DNA of 64,000 nt from Edwardsiella anguillarum ET080813 (GTDB taxonomy: Bacteria > Pseudomonadota > Gammaproteobacteria > Enterobacterales > Enterobacteriaceae): contig NZ_CP006665.1 of NCBI RefSeq assembly GCF_000264765.2, forward strand, positions 62,001-126,000, given 5' to 3'. Below, piece by piece: positions 43,623-53,086 of the stretch. The translations under genes were made by a program, and so were the position numbers. Positions within the stretch are counted from its first letter, which is position 1. Every line of letters starts with the position of its first letter. The notes below the pieces were generated by a model. It had not been told where the DNA came from. It saw nothing but the letters and a program-made list of their open reading frames with translations, and did no database searches.

Positions 43623-45419
43623 ATGTCCAAAAAACGTACTATTTATAGCGCGTTACCAATTGTGGCCGCAGCCTACGGTGAGAAACTTGGTGTTAAAGTC
43701 GCGATCGGTAATGATGAGGCTTACACCGATGGTAAAACTATCGTAGTTCCGAATATCCCCGATAGCTATCCACATATGGATGCTGTTTGGGGTTATTTGG
43801 CTCATGAGGCTGCCCATGTTCGCTTTTCAGATTTTGGGGTTGAACGCCGTAGCGGTCTTCATGGTGAGCTGTCCAATATTTTAGAGGACTGTCGCATTGA
43901 GCGAGCCATGATGGAGCTGTTCCCTGGAACATCCCATACGCTGAATGAGGTAGCGCGTTACATGGCTCAGGCAGGGCATTACTCACATGTCACAGAAAAA
44001 GACTCTCCAGCTTCTATTCTGACAGGGCTCTGCTTGTATTGGTTACAAACGAAGGCTGTGGGGCAATCTGTCCTTCAAAGCTATCTCGATTCCGCTACTA
44101 CGGTATTCGAAAATGTGTTTCCTCAAGGTGTTGTGATCCGACTAAATGCGTTACTTCGTAAAGCAGTTAACACTAAGTCAACCGCAGATGTAACAGCATT
44201 AGCTGACGACATTATTAAAATGCTCCAAGAGGAAAAGGAGAAAGAAGATAAAAAAACCCAGAAAGATCTGAATGAACAAAACCAGCAAAATGATGGTAGT
44301 GGACAACAGAACTCTATGGGTAACAGTGGGAATGATCAGCATCAAGGGTCTAGTACCAATGGGGATGATCAACCAGGCAAGAGCCAGCAGCAAGATGATG
44401 CCCAGGAGGTATCTGAGCCGAAAGGAGCAGATAACCAAAGTGGGTCGAATGCTGATGGCGGCAGTACAGCAGGACAAAGCGGAGCTGGTGGTAATTCTGA
44501 CGCGGAAAAACAAGACGCGGCCAAGATACTCCAGCAGGTTTTAAATGCTGGTGCCGATGACTTGCGTGGTGATGCGCGTGAAGCACTAAAGGCTGAGCTG
44601 AGCCAGTTAGCTAAGGAGCAAGGCGATAGTAGCTATATGACGGTTCGTGTAGCTTCTGAGGCAGTGAAACACCCTGACGCCGGGAAACGACTGATTGATG
44701 ATGTGAGAAGCACTACGTCAAAAATCAGGACTCAGCTCTATGGCTTGGTCCAAGCGAGTCAAAGGGTTGCTCACCGTAATAACCGTTCTGGGAAACGTGT
44801 GGATGTTCGCAAGCTACATCGTGTGGTGTCCGGCGATACGCGTGTATTTCTCAGCCCTGAGTCGAAGCCGCGCCCGAATACTGCCGTTCATATCTTGGTT
44901 GATATGAGCCTATCGATGACTTCGAAGACTAAAAATGGTAAGGAGCGACAGGATATTGCGAGAGAGTCAGCGTTAGCTATTGCGTTGGCACTGGAGGCAA
45001 TCCCTGGCGTAAATCCGGCAGTCACCTTTTTTGGTGGAAACAAGAGCAATCCCGTTTTTAGTGCCATCAAGCATGGTGATACAGCACGGAGTCAGGCTGG
45101 TCGATTCCTCTTCCAAGCAACGGGAGGGACTCCAATGGCGGAAGCCATCTGGTATGCAGCATATGAACTTGTCAAGACTAAAGAGGCTCGTAATATGTTG
45201 ATAGTAGTGACTGATGGGGAGCCACAAAATATCCCGGCATGTCGTTCTGTCATCAACCTTTGTGAGCATAGCGGTGTTGAGGTAATTGGTATAGGTGTAG
45301 AGACTGGATCTGTTTCTGGACTGTTCTCAAAGAACATTGTTATTAATGATGCCTCTTCTCTACAGCACTCTTTATTTAAGCTAATGGAGCGTGCTTTGAC
45401 CGTCTCTTCTGTGTCTTGA
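43623..45419 (+). CDS. cobT: CobT-like VWA-domain protein with HEXXH motif
   Basis: 598-residue CobT-like protein. The N-terminal domain has LAHEAAHVRFSD (HEXXH at residues 61-65), a possible zinc-metallopeptidase site. A long Gln/Asn/Gly/Asp-rich linker (about 205-300) follows. The C-terminal VWA domain has MIDAS residues DMSLS (427-431), the threonine in ATGGTPM and the aspartate in VVTDGEP. It is the expected partner of the MoxR-type CobS-like ATPase at 37995. The HEXXH raises the possibility of regulated proteolysis; this is inference. Confidence 0.85.
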   Translation: MSKKRTIYSALPIVAAAYGEKLGVKVAIGNDEAYTDGKTIVVPNIPDSYPHMDAVWGYLAHEAAHVRFSDFGVERRSGLHGELSNILEDCRIERAMMELFPGTSHTLNEVARYMAQAGHYSHVTEKDSPASILTGLCLYWLQTKAVGQSVLQSYLDSATTVFENVFPQGVVIRLNALLRKAVNTKSTADVTALADDIIKMLQEEKEKEDKKTQKDLNEQNQQNDGSGQQNSMGNSGNDQHQGSSTNGDDQPGKSQQQDDAQEVSEPKGADNQSGSNADGGSTAGQSGAGGNSDAEKQDAAKILQQVLNAGADDLRGDAREALKAELSQLAKEQGDSSYMTVRVASEAVKHPDAGKRLIDDVRSTTSKIRTQLYGLVQASQRVAHRNNRSGKRVDVRKLHRVVSGDTRVFLSPESKPRPNTAVHILVDMSLSMTSKTKNGKERQDIARESALAIALALEAIPGVNPAVTFFGGNKSNPVFSAIKHGDTARSQAGRFLFQATGGTPMAEAIWYAAYELVKTKEARNMLIVVTDGEPQNIPACRSVINLCEHSGVEVIGIGVETGSVSGLFSKNIVINDASSLQHSLFKLMERALTVSSVS

Positions 45420-45461
45420 TGACTCAGTAACATGGCTGGTGGCTCTGCCAGCCATAACTTT

Positions 45462-45532
45462 AACTAACCCAACAGGGGGCTATCACCCCTTGTTGGGGGA
45501 TGGTTCCTCTGTGATTTTTACGGAGTGTGATT
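45462..45532 (+). promoter_or_regulatory. Switch-type leader of the DUF3085 gene
   Basis: Hairpin AACAGGGG/CCCCTTGTT. X GGGGGCTATC pairs with X' GATGGTTCCT over 10 positions, four of them G-U. Pairing of X' with the GGAG site is weaker than in other copies. Confidence 0.65.
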
Positions 45533-45958
45533 ATGTCCATCCTTCGGTTCGATATTCAGGATGTTAAGAAGCTGTTGGCTGAGCTTGAGGCCGCTGAGCA
45601 ATTCAAACCGACAATAGATGATATGTTTGCTAGAGAGATTAAACATATCAGGCGGAAGAAAATTCGACCTAGTTTAATGTTAGTTGGGGATCATGGTCTT
45701 TACCTGATCACTAATGCGAAGTTGGATGGAACTCCGGCTAGCCGTGGCGCAGTTGCTTATGCCAAAGGGTGTAACCCCCATGTTGATCAAGATTTTGATG
45801 ACAACAAGTGCAAGTTATTTGGCAGTAGCGATGGAACCATAACTATCCAGCCGTTCTTGGCATACTTGGCTGTTAAACAAGGGAAATCCGAGTTTCGGAT
45901 TACTTGCGACCCAGATCATTCATGGATGGAGAGATCTTGGGATTCGACTAACCTATAG
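45533..45958 (+). CDS. DUF3085-like protein
   Basis: 141-residue protein. PSLMLVGDHGLYLITNAKLDG (about residues 48-68) and the N-terminal FDIQDVKKLLAELEAAEQF resemble the DUF3085 family of plasmid and phage proteins. The function of that family is unknown. Soluble, with two late cysteines. It follows cobT as a separately led gene. Confidence 0.6.
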   Translation: MSILRFDIQDVKKLLAELEAAEQFKPTIDDMFAREIKHIRRKKIRPSLMLVGDHGLYLITNAKLDGTPASRGAVAYAKGCNPHVDQDFDDNKCKLFGSSDGTITIQPFLAYLAVKQGKSEFRITCDPDHSWMERSWDSTNL

Positions 45959-45977
45959 ACGGTTAGGTATAAGCAAC

Positions 45978-46007
45978 CTGGCCCCTATCTCTTGAAGAGG
46001 GGGCCAG
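45978..46007 (+). terminator. GC hairpin after the DUF3085 gene
   Basis: CTGGCCCC/GGGGCCAG stem with 14-nt loop; weak T-run (ACTTCCTT). Confidence 0.5.
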
Positions 46008-46020
46008 ACTTCCTTCTTGT

Positions 46021-46046
46021 GTACCCAAAAAGGGCAGTTTCAGATT
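46021..46046 (+). promoter_or_regulatory. FlhDC-family activator-type site before the 46255 gene
   Basis: CCCAAAAAGGGCAGTTTCAG core. The best-looking copy of this motif; 200 bp before the gene. Confidence 0.55.
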
Positions 46047-46155
46047 CGTACCCGAGCCTGTTTTGTTGAATAATGTATTCTGATCATTTTCCCAGATGTC
46101 TTTGTATAGGGCATCTTAGAAAGTTATTTTTTGTCCTCATGTGAGGGCGAAATGT

Positions 46156-46183
46156 GCGATAGCTGGTCGCCAAAAATAAACAG
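46156..46183 (+). promoter_or_regulatory. TAGCTGG hairpin element, copy 4
   Basis: GCGA-TAGCTGG-TCGC then CAAAAATAAACAG, preceded by hairpin TCCTCATGTGAGGG. Confidence 0.7.
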
Positions 46184-46191
46184 TAATCATT

Positions 46192-46254
46192 TTAGCCCAC
46201 CGGGCGCACTGCGCCTGTTTGGCAACGTGTGTCCAAAACGATAAGGGAGCACGT
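46192..46254 (+). promoter_or_regulatory. Switch-type leader of the 46255 gene
   Basis: X GGGCGCAC pairs with X' GTGTGTCC (8 positions, two G-U); ACGTG of the X' arm also pairs with CACGT beside the GGGAG site. Confidence 0.7.
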
Positions 46255-46791
46255 ATGTCTCATATTGAAAAACTTAAAGCAGAAATGCTGAGTATCTCTC
46301 AAAAGAACAAACTACCTACTTTTTATGCCGATGATCTTGAAAAAGATCTTTCTATGCTTGAAAAGTACAATGGTCGTGAGTTGATCTGGGTACTTCGTAC
46401 TTGTGGGTCTTTATTGGTGCCTATTAAGGTTGGCGTTCACCCAACTTATGTTATGCACTGGACTACAAGAAGCTCAGGACAAGAGATTGTGATGTTCTTA
46501 GTCGATACCCGCTTAGGCATCATTGAAAAGATTAACTTTGATGAGGCTAATCGCATGATTCAACAGCCTCCATGCCAGTTGAACACTTCAATGAGTAAGG
46601 AGAAGCTCAGTGATTTAGTGGATCATGTTTTATCCGTCGGATGTAGTTTGAAAGTTTGGGGAGTTTTTGAGTCGCCTACATATGGCATCTCAAAAAATAA
46701 CTGGGCAGAGTGGCGGCGATATTTTAAAGCTGCTGGAAACTACATTATGGATGATTTTATAAGTAAAGCTATACGCTTTAATCAGCGGTAG
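46255..46791 (+). CDS. Hypothetical protein
   Basis: 178-residue soluble protein, no family recognised. Mixed alpha/beta with an N-terminal helical region (MSHIEKLKAEMLSISQKNKLP). ATG 46255 follows GGGAGCACGT; the in-frame extension upstream is leader. It has the full regulatory set: activator-type site, TAGCTGG element, switch leader. Confidence 0.55.
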   Translation: MSHIEKLKAEMLSISQKNKLPTFYADDLEKDLSMLEKYNGRELIWVLRTCGSLLVPIKVGVHPTYVMHWTTRSSGQEIVMFLVDTRLGIIEKINFDEANRMIQQPPCQLNTSMSKEKLSDLVDHVLSVGCSLKVWGVFESPTYGISKNNWAEWRRYFKAAGNYIMDDFISKAIRFNQR

Positions 46792-46810
46792 TACATACCT
46801 GAGATTTTTA

Positions 46811-46876
46811 ATAAACCCGGAGGGGCCTTACCTGCGGGTTGGGGCTCCTCTATTTACTTGAATGAGGAGTTTTATT
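46811..46876 (+). promoter_or_regulatory. Switch-type leader of the 46877 gene
   Basis: X GAGGGGCC pairs with X' GGCTCCTC (one G-U); CTCCTC also pairs perfectly with GAGGAG, the Shine-Dalgarno sequence. Confidence 0.75.
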
Positions 46877-47266
46877 ATGTCTATCCATACCAATTTGGAA
46901 AAAATCGCATACGGTTATGCAACTGCCCAAACTCTCAGCAGCTTGGGGGACCAGACGGAGTGGTATCAGGCTTATGTCTACTTGTCTACTTGTGTTGGGC
47001 AGGGAGTATCACCTGATGGTCTGATAATTTGGCAGCCGTTTGAAGATTGGGAGTGGGAAGATGTACTAGAGCATATTGAAGATGGGGCAAAGTCAATACT
47101 GTCATCTTTGAAACAGGTTTTAAATCTGGCTCATAAAGGTATTGTGCAATCATCAGCTAATGGTGCTTTAGATACTAATCTGACTCAATTAGATATGGCC
47201 TTAATGGTTGAGGTCGGTTTTGATATTGAATATCAAAAAGGTGTCGGGGGTGAGTATGCAGCTTAA
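46877..47266 (+). CDS. Hypothetical protein
   Basis: 129-residue acidic, helical protein (WQPFEDWEWEDVLEHIEDGAKSILSSL), unrecognised. The start is set by GAGGAG 8 bp upstream of ATG 46877. It overlaps the next gene by 11 bp, so one leader controls three coupled genes (46877, 47256, 47698). Confidence 0.55.
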   Translation: MSIHTNLEKIAYGYATAQTLSSLGDQTEWYQAYVYLSTCVGQGVSPDGLIIWQPFEDWEWEDVLEHIEDGAKSILSSLKQVLNLAHKGIVQSSANGALDTNLTQLDMALMVEVGFDIEYQKGVGGEYAA

Positions 47267-47705
47267 CCGATACACGGCCAAAGAGTCAGATAAAAATAGA
47301 ATCATTAGAATGATAGGTTGGTGTAAACGTAACAGTTTGTCACTGGCTGGTCTTCCATATGATGATAGTTTTTCTGGCCCAGAGGGAATCGATGTCGAAA
47401 TCATCACTCCACCTAGAATGTCGCGAGAAATGCTAGAGCAGGCGATCAGGGAAGGGTATTCAGAGCGTGATGTCGTAAGGCATCGTATTGTTGAATGCCC
47501 TCTTGCTTGGTTCATGGAGGCAGAAGGAAAGGCTTTTAATCAGGAGCTTTTCTATGATTATGTGATGGCTTATGGTCGTGGCGAGCCATCATGTAAAGCA
47601 TATGAGCTAGCAGAGAAATGGTTTTGGCAAGGTTATGATTATGCATTTATAGCTGCGGAAATTATTACTCGCCCTTATTGTCTTTGTGAGGATAATGATG
47701 ATTGA
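47256..47705 (+). CDS. Hypothetical protein
   Basis: 149-residue protein, unrecognised; moderately aromatic (YDYVMAYGRGEPSCKAYELAEKWFWQGYDYAF) with three cysteines. ATG 47256 has GGGGGTGAG upstream and lies inside the end of the previous gene, indicating translational coupling. The frame opens earlier at 47208. Confidence 0.55.
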   Translation: MQLNRYTAKESDKNRIIRMIGWCKRNSLSLAGLPYDDSFSGPEGIDVEIITPPRMSREMLEQAIREGYSERDVVRHRIVECPLAWFMEAEGKAFNQELFYDYVMAYGRGEPSCKAYELAEKWFWQGYDYAFIAAEIITRPYCLCEDNDD

Positions 47706-47833
47706 GGAAATTTTCGATGCGGTAGGATTGCATAAAGAAATTAATGTTATGTCAAAGCCTATGGCGAATGATAAGTCTGAAATCGCCAACTTAGATAATA
47801 ATGCTAGTTTGGATTCTCTTCATGCTTGGCTAA

Positions 47834-49026
<1,193 letters not shown>

Positions 49027-49079
49027 CTAACAGAGAGCATTAACTCTCAACTAGCTGGTGGTGTAGAGACCAAATGATT

Positions 49080-49138
49080 TTAACCCCGTCGGGGCACTTT
49101 GCCCCTGCGGGGGTATGGTGCCTCTAATAGGAGCTACC
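49080..49138 (+). promoter_or_regulatory. Switch-type leader of the 49139 gene
   Basis: X GGGGCAC pairs with GTGCCTC (one G-U); ATGGT...CCT also pairs with AGG...ACCAT spanning the Shine-Dalgarno sequence and start codon. Confidence 0.7.
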
Positions 49139-49492
49139 ATGAGTGCAGTAATGATTATCCAAGAGGATTGTCAGATTGATCTACCATTTCCTCTGTTGGA
49201 TATAGGCTGTAACACGGCTGATATCCTTCCATTTGAAAATAAGCTTGAGTGGTTGGATGATGAGGTAAAGCAATTACGCGAGGGGCTACTATGGCATAGC
49301 CTTAGGGTCTTGGCCGATGGTCGCGCTGGACGTGAAATTAAACAGGAGACAATGGATTGGGTGATGTCCGATGAGGTGCATCCATTTGCATTTGTGGTCT
49401 GCTGCTACGAGGTCGGTTGTGATCCATCAGGGATAAGGGAAGGCGTCGAGTCTATCCTGAGGCGCTTAGCGCGAGTTAACGCAGGGGGGTAG
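49139..49492 (+). CDS. Hypothetical protein with a phage-like PFxFxxCxxxxxDPxxIR motif
   Basis: 117-residue acidic protein. The C-terminal half WVMSDEVHPFAFVVCCYEVGCDPSGIREGVESILRRL resembles a small helical domain seen in many phage and plasmid hypotheticals (W...PFSF..CE.LGLDP..IR). Function unknown. AGGAG precedes ATG 49139. Confidence 0.55.
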   Translation: MSAVMIIQEDCQIDLPFPLLDIGCNTADILPFENKLEWLDDEVKQLREGLLWHSLRVLADGRAGREIKQETMDWVMSDEVHPFAFVVCCYEVGCDPSGIREGVESILRRLARVNAGG

Positions 49493-49501
49493 CCCCCTGC
49501 T
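49480..49501 (+). terminator. Gene-end GC hairpin
   Basis: GCAGGGGG-GTAG-CCCCCTGC then TTT, overlapping the stop codon region. Confidence 0.55.
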
Positions 49502-49518
49502 TTCCAAGTGGTATCGGC

Positions 49519-49532
49519 TTTCACATGTGAAA
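49519..49532. promoter_or_regulatory. Palindromic operator copy
   Basis: TTTCACATGTGAAA with flanking C/G, inside a longer inverted structure CTTTCCAAGTGG...CTCTCGGAAAG, like the copy at 42084. Confidence 0.65.
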
Positions 49533-49584
49533 GTCTTGTGCCTCTCGGAAAGCAAGGTTTTACTCTCTGATGAGAGTGAGTAGT

Positions 49585-49613
49585 GAGGTAGCTGGCCTCC
49601 CCAAACAAACAGC
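49585..49613 (+). promoter_or_regulatory. TAGCTGG hairpin element, copy 5
   Basis: GAGG-TAGCTGG-CCTC then CCCAAACAAACAG. All four stem pairs are kept though the sequence differs from other copies. Confidence 0.7.
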
Positions 49614-49620
49614 ATTTGGC

Positions 49621-49685
49621 TTAACCCTTGGGGGATCATAACCTCTCGGGCTGGTGGTCCCTTGCCAAACATTGAGTAATCAACC
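49621..49685 (+). promoter_or_regulatory. Orphan switch-type leader without a gene
   Basis: AACCC, a GGGGG/CCTC loop region, then GGTGGTCCC. X GGGATCA can pair with TGGTCCC, but no GGAG or start codon follows. TAATCAACCAACCCC leads straight into the next leader. Looks like the remains of a deleted gene. Confidence 0.5.
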
Positions 49686-49687
49686 AA

Positions 49688-49752
49688 CCCCAAACCGGGT
49701 GCATTCGCCCGGCTCGGGACGTGGTGCGCCCCTAAACTATTCGGAGTGCATC
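49688..49752 (+). promoter_or_regulatory. Switch-type leader of the 49753 gene
   Basis: Hairpin CCGGG/CCCGG; X GTGCATT pairs with GGTGCGC using G-U pairs; GTGGTGC pairs with GCATCAT after GGAGT. Nearly the same sequence as the DUF3150 leader. Confidence 0.7.
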
Positions 49753-50055
49753 ATGGAAAAATATAACCTCAAATCCGGATTCAGCATCTATTTCGCTGAC
49801 GTCCATTTCGAGAACCAAGTCTACGCATTCGGATCAGGACTTGGCTTCACCTCTGTGATTTACGCCTACTCGCTGGGCCGAGATCCGGAAGAAGCTGAAA
49901 GGCTGGTACTTGAGAAGTACGATTCTGATGAAACGAAGGTGAAGAATGTGTATGTCAATCTGGCTCTCAGCCAGGACATCAACCACTATATCTTCCCTGA
50001 ACAAATGGCTGGCTTTGCTAATGCCATTCAGTCTCACAACGCCGCTGTGAGCTGA
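49753..50055 (+). CDS. Hypothetical protein
   Basis: 100-residue protein with a beta-rich first half (SGFSIYFADVHFENQVYAFGSGLGF) and helical end. Unrecognised. Base composition is slightly more GC-rich than the genes before the IS5 copy. Start set by GGAGTGCATC before ATG 49753. Confidence 0.55.
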   Translation: MEKYNLKSGFSIYFADVHFENQVYAFGSGLGFTSVIYAYSLGRDPEEAERLVLEKYDSDETKVKNVYVNLALSQDINHYIFPEQMAGFANAIQSHNAAVS

Positions 50056-50062
50056 GAACTAC

Positions 50063-50130
50063 TTTAAACCCATCGGGGTCATTACTCCCGGTTGGGGGGT
50101 CGTGGCCCCTCAACTGAAAGGAGAGATCTT
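50063..50130 (+). promoter_or_regulatory. Switch-type leader of the cytosine methyltransferase gene
   Basis: X GGGGTCAT pairs with X' GTGGCCCC (two G-U); CTC of X' pairs with the GAG of AAGGAGAG. Confidence 0.65.
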
Positions 50131-51756
50131 ATGGCTACTATCGTAAACACCAAGCTAGGAGAGCATCGAGGTAAGAAACGCGTTTGGCTGGAAGGACAAA
50201 AGCTACATCGTGAAGGGTACTATCCAGGCATGAAGTATGATCTGGAGTTGAAAGATTCCCAGGTTGTGCTTCGTGTCAAAGAGGAGGGTAAGTTCACAGT
50301 CAGTAAGCGCGAGCGCAATGGCCGGGTGTCTCCAATCATCGATCTGACCGCGCAAGAGCTTGCTACCGTTTTTGACGGTGTAGAGATGCTCCGTGTGTTC
50401 ATCCGTAACGGTACAATTGTGATCTCCGCTCACCATCAACAAGAGCGAGTGATCGAGCGAGTCAACCGGCTTATTAGTAAGCTGGAGAATGGAGAGTCGC
50501 TTTCGGTATGCAGCCTCTTTCATGGAGGTGGTGTGCTTGATAAAGCGATTCACGCCGGTTTTCACAAGGCGGGAATAGCCAGCGCCATATCAGTGGCCGT
50601 AGAGATGGAGGGTAAATACCTTGATTCATCTTTGGCAAACAACCCGGAACTTTGGAACGAAGATTCAATTGTTATCGAATCTCCAATCCAGGCTGTGAAT
50701 CTCAGCAAGCGCCCACCTCAGGTGGATGTTTTGATGGGAGGCATACCATGTTCCGGTGCGTCAAAGTCAGGTCGCAGCAAGAAAAAATTGGAGTTTGCCG
50801 AATCGCATGAGGCGGCAGGGGCCATGTTCTTCAACTTCCTGCAATTCGTAGAAGCGCTTAACCCAGCCGTTGTACTGATTGAGAACGTGCCTGAGTACCA
50901 GAACACCGCTTCGATGGAGGTGATCCGTTCTGTACTCTCTTCGTTGGGTTACTCCCTACAAGAGCGTATTCTCGATGGCAATGAGTTCGGAGTGATTGAG
51001 CGCCGTAAGCGTCTTTGTGTTGTAGCTCTTTCTCACGGTATCGACGGTTTTGAGCTTGAGAAGGTTCAACCTGTTCGTACCAAGGAAAGCTGCATCCAGG
51101 ACATCCTGGAGCCGGTGCCGCTCGATTCTGAACGTTGGAAGTCATTCGACTATCTGGCTGAGAAAGAGTTGAGAGATAAAGCCGCTGGCAAGGGATTCTC
51201 TCGTCAGCTTCTGACTGGTGACGATGCGTTTTGTGGCACCATAGGGAAGGACTATGCAAAATGCAGAAGTACAGAACCTTTCATTGTTCATCCGGAGCAG
51301 ACTGAGTTATCTCGCATCTTTACCCCGATAGAACACTGTCGAGTGAAAGGGATACCAGAGGAGCTCATCCAAGGTCTGTCGGACACTGTTGCCCACCAGA
51401 TTCTCGGACAATCGGTAGTCTTTCCCGCGTTCGAGGCTTTAGCCCTCGCATTAGGGAGCAGTCTTTGGAGCTGGGTTGGAATGATGCCAATCATGGTCGA
51501 AGTCGTAGATGAATCACAGCCGATGCTCGGAGGTGAAGACTTCCATTGGGCAACGGCATTGGTTGATGCAAAGGGCACGCTTAAACTGTCACCAGCAGCA
51601 AAAAAACAGGGGATGCCCTTCAACATTATGGACGGTCAATTGGCTGTCTATTCACCTAACGGAACCCAAAAGAGCTGCGGCCATGAGCCTTGCGAATACC
51701 TTCCGGTAATGATGTCCGGAGACGCAACCATAGTCATTTCATCTTTGGTTCATTAG
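50131..51756 (+). CDS. dcm: DNA cytosine-5 methyltransferase
   Basis: 541-residue C5 methyltransferase. Motif I is SVCSLFHGGGVLDKAIHAGF (about residues 126-145), the catalytic Pro-Cys is GGIPCSG (Cys207), the ENV motif is VVLIENVPEY, and motif VIII is IERRKRLCVVAL. The N-terminal extension of about 120 residues (MATIVNTKLGEHRGKKRVWLEG...) is a small beta domain not usual for bacterial Dcm. No partner endonuclease is adjacent, so it is an orphan enzyme, perhaps protecting transferred DNA from restriction. Confidence 0.9.
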   Translation: MATIVNTKLGEHRGKKRVWLEGQKLHREGYYPGMKYDLELKDSQVVLRVKEEGKFTVSKRERNGRVSPIIDLTAQELATVFDGVEMLRVFIRNGTIVISAHHQQERVIERVNRLISKLENGESLSVCSLFHGGGVLDKAIHAGFHKAGIASAISVAVEMEGKYLDSSLANNPELWNEDSIVIESPIQAVNLSKRPPQVDVLMGGIPCSGASKSGRSKKKLEFAESHEAAGAMFFNFLQFVEALNPAVVLIENVPEYQNTASMEVIRSVLSSLGYSLQERILDGNEFGVIERRKRLCVVALSHGIDGFELEKVQPVRTKESCIQDILEPVPLDSERWKSFDYLAEKELRDKAAGKGFSRQLLTGDDAFCGTIGKDYAKCRSTEPFIVHPEQTELSRIFTPIEHCRVKGIPEELIQGLSDTVAHQILGQSVVFPAFEALALALGSSLWSWVGMMPIMVEVVDESQPMLGGEDFHWATALVDAKGTLKLSPAAKKQGMPFNIMDGQLAVYSPNGTQKSCGHEPCEYLPVMMSGDATIVISSLVH

Positions 51757-51816
51757 TAACACACGGGGGAAATGCCGAAAGGCCTTTTCTCCGACCTATC
51801 GGAAGGAAGAGTAATC
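51757..51816 (+). promoter_or_regulatory. Switch-type leader of the 51817 gene (variant)
   Basis: CGGGGGAAA pairs with TTTTCTCCG (9 positions, two G-U), around a GCC-GAAA-GGC hairpin. CGG beside AAGGAAGAG can compete. Confidence 0.55.
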
Positions 51817-52242
51817 ATGAAAATAGAAATTGTTGAGCCTTTACCTCCCCAGGATTCAGGCCTTCAACACTGCATTGCCAGGTTCCATAACCACAATATA
51901 GATTCCAAGCGAAAAGACACAGCCCGTTTTTTCAGGAGGGAGATGGTTGTGATCGTAAATTTAGAGACCAAGGCACAAGTTCTCCGGTATGCGATGGGCA
52001 ACCCAGGGTCTTTATCCATCACCAAGCAGGGTGTCGCGCTGGATTACGACGCGGTAGATGCTCTTGGTGTTGGTTTTAGAAAACCTGTAAATCTTGAGGT
52101 TCGCAGAGCCCTCTTCAAGGAAGTCTTTTTGTGGTTCTGGGGGTATCCTGATCAAAGTATCCAACTGTCAATCAGACTAGGCGTGCTTGGATCTGTGCTA
52201 GGACTCTTGGGCTTCCTGATCAGCATAATTTCGTTTTTCTAG
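51817..52242 (+). CDS. Hypothetical tail-anchored membrane protein
   Basis: 141-residue protein with one C-terminal transmembrane helix (LGVLGSVLGLLGFLISIISFF) reaching the last residue and a soluble N-terminal domain of about 115 residues. Unrecognised. AAGGAAGAG precedes ATG 51817. Confidence 0.55.
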   Translation: MKIEIVEPLPPQDSGLQHCIARFHNHNIDSKRKDTARFFRREMVVIVNLETKAQVLRYAMGNPGSLSITKQGVALDYDAVDALGVGFRKPVNLEVRRALFKEVFLWFWGYPDQSIQLSIRLGVLGSVLGLLGFLISIISFF

Positions 52243-52246
52243 TGAT

Positions 52247-52320
52247 AAACCAATAAGCCGTTAACGGGCAATGTAAGCCCGGAGACGGCTTACATTGCTC
52301 TCTCGTAAGTGGAGAGTTAA
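52247..52320 (+). promoter_or_regulatory. Switch-type leader of the 52321 gene, strongest X:X' pair
   Basis: X GCAATGTAAGCC (52268-52279) in the CGGGC/GCCCG hairpin is perfectly complementary over 12 bp to X' GGCTTACATTGC (52287-52298). CTCTC after X' pairs with GAGAG of the ribosome site (52312-52316). Confidence 0.85.
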
Positions 52321-52875
52321 ATGAATAAATTAGAACAAGTTGTAAATCAGAGGGTGCTTGAGGAAGGTCTGAAAAAGGCGAAGCCATTGGCCGCGCAAAT
52401 GGGACTTGAATCAGTACCTGATGAGATGCTTGAAATGATCTGCCCGAACTTGAACTACTCTGGGCAATTTACGCCAGCTCTTTACACAAGGTTCCAAAGC
52501 GTAAAGCGATTGCTGAAAGAGTTGTCGGATCAAATCTCACCTAAGCACGGGCATATTGTAAAGTTTACCAACCAATACGGGAGCTACGATGAGTCAGCCT
52601 TGCTGTTCAAAGACGGCGACGTCAGAAACCAGAATTTGGTTGCTTGTGTGGGCGGGAAAACGCTAAACCTCGGAGAGCTAGAGCTTCAAGATTATGGGCT
52701 CAATATGCACATCGGTTGCGGTGGGCCATTTGAGCCGATCTCAGAAGCGCAGATTCAGTCTTTGTCTGAGTTTGACCTCTATGAGACGACTTACAGGTTC
52801 TGGGGCCAGAGTCCATGTGGAAACGGAATGTTAGACATCACCGTACCTATGAAGCGCTGGTTTTTGACTGTGTAG
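52321..52875 (+). CDS. Hypothetical protein
   Basis: 184-residue soluble protein; the N-terminal third is helical (MNKLEQVVNQRVLEEGLKKA), the middle beta-rich (GHIVKFTNQYGSYDESALLFKDG). Unrecognised. GGAGAG 6 bp before the ATG. Confidence 0.55.
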   Translation: MNKLEQVVNQRVLEEGLKKAKPLAAQMGLESVPDEMLEMICPNLNYSGQFTPALYTRFQSVKRLLKELSDQISPKHGHIVKFTNQYGSYDESALLFKDGDVRNQNLVACVGGKTLNLGELELQDYGLNMHIGCGGPFEPISEAQIQSLSEFDLYETTYRFWGQSPCGNGMLDITVPMKRWFLTV

Positions 52876-53009
52876 GTTCAATCTGAGTGCGCCGAGAAAT
52901 CGGCGTACCGTTCCCTTTATAAGGGTAATCGGCGCAGGGGGAAACTCCGCGCTTTCCCAAGTCTCTCGGATTCCCAGGATGCTTCGGAAAGTGCCTTAGG
53001 CGCTCAAGC

Positions 53010-53037
53010 GCGGTAGCTGGCTGCCAAAAACAAACAG
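53010..53037 (+). promoter_or_regulatory. TAGCTGG hairpin element, copy 6
   Basis: GCGG-TAGCTGG-CTGC (one G-U) then CAAAAACAAACAG. The gap from 52876 also holds a CGGCGC inverted repeat and a GC gene-end hairpin. The following gene lacks the full switch leader. Confidence 0.65.
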
Positions 53038-53086
53038 CAAATTATCACCCCTGACATAAGACTTAGTAGAAGGTGAGTACAAGTTC

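Noticed and set aside
49048..49062. Ninth TAGCTGG element near the IS5 right end
   Set aside because: CTAGCTGGTGG here lies in the rebuilt coding sequence of the interrupted small gene and lacks the stem and the CAAAAA tail.
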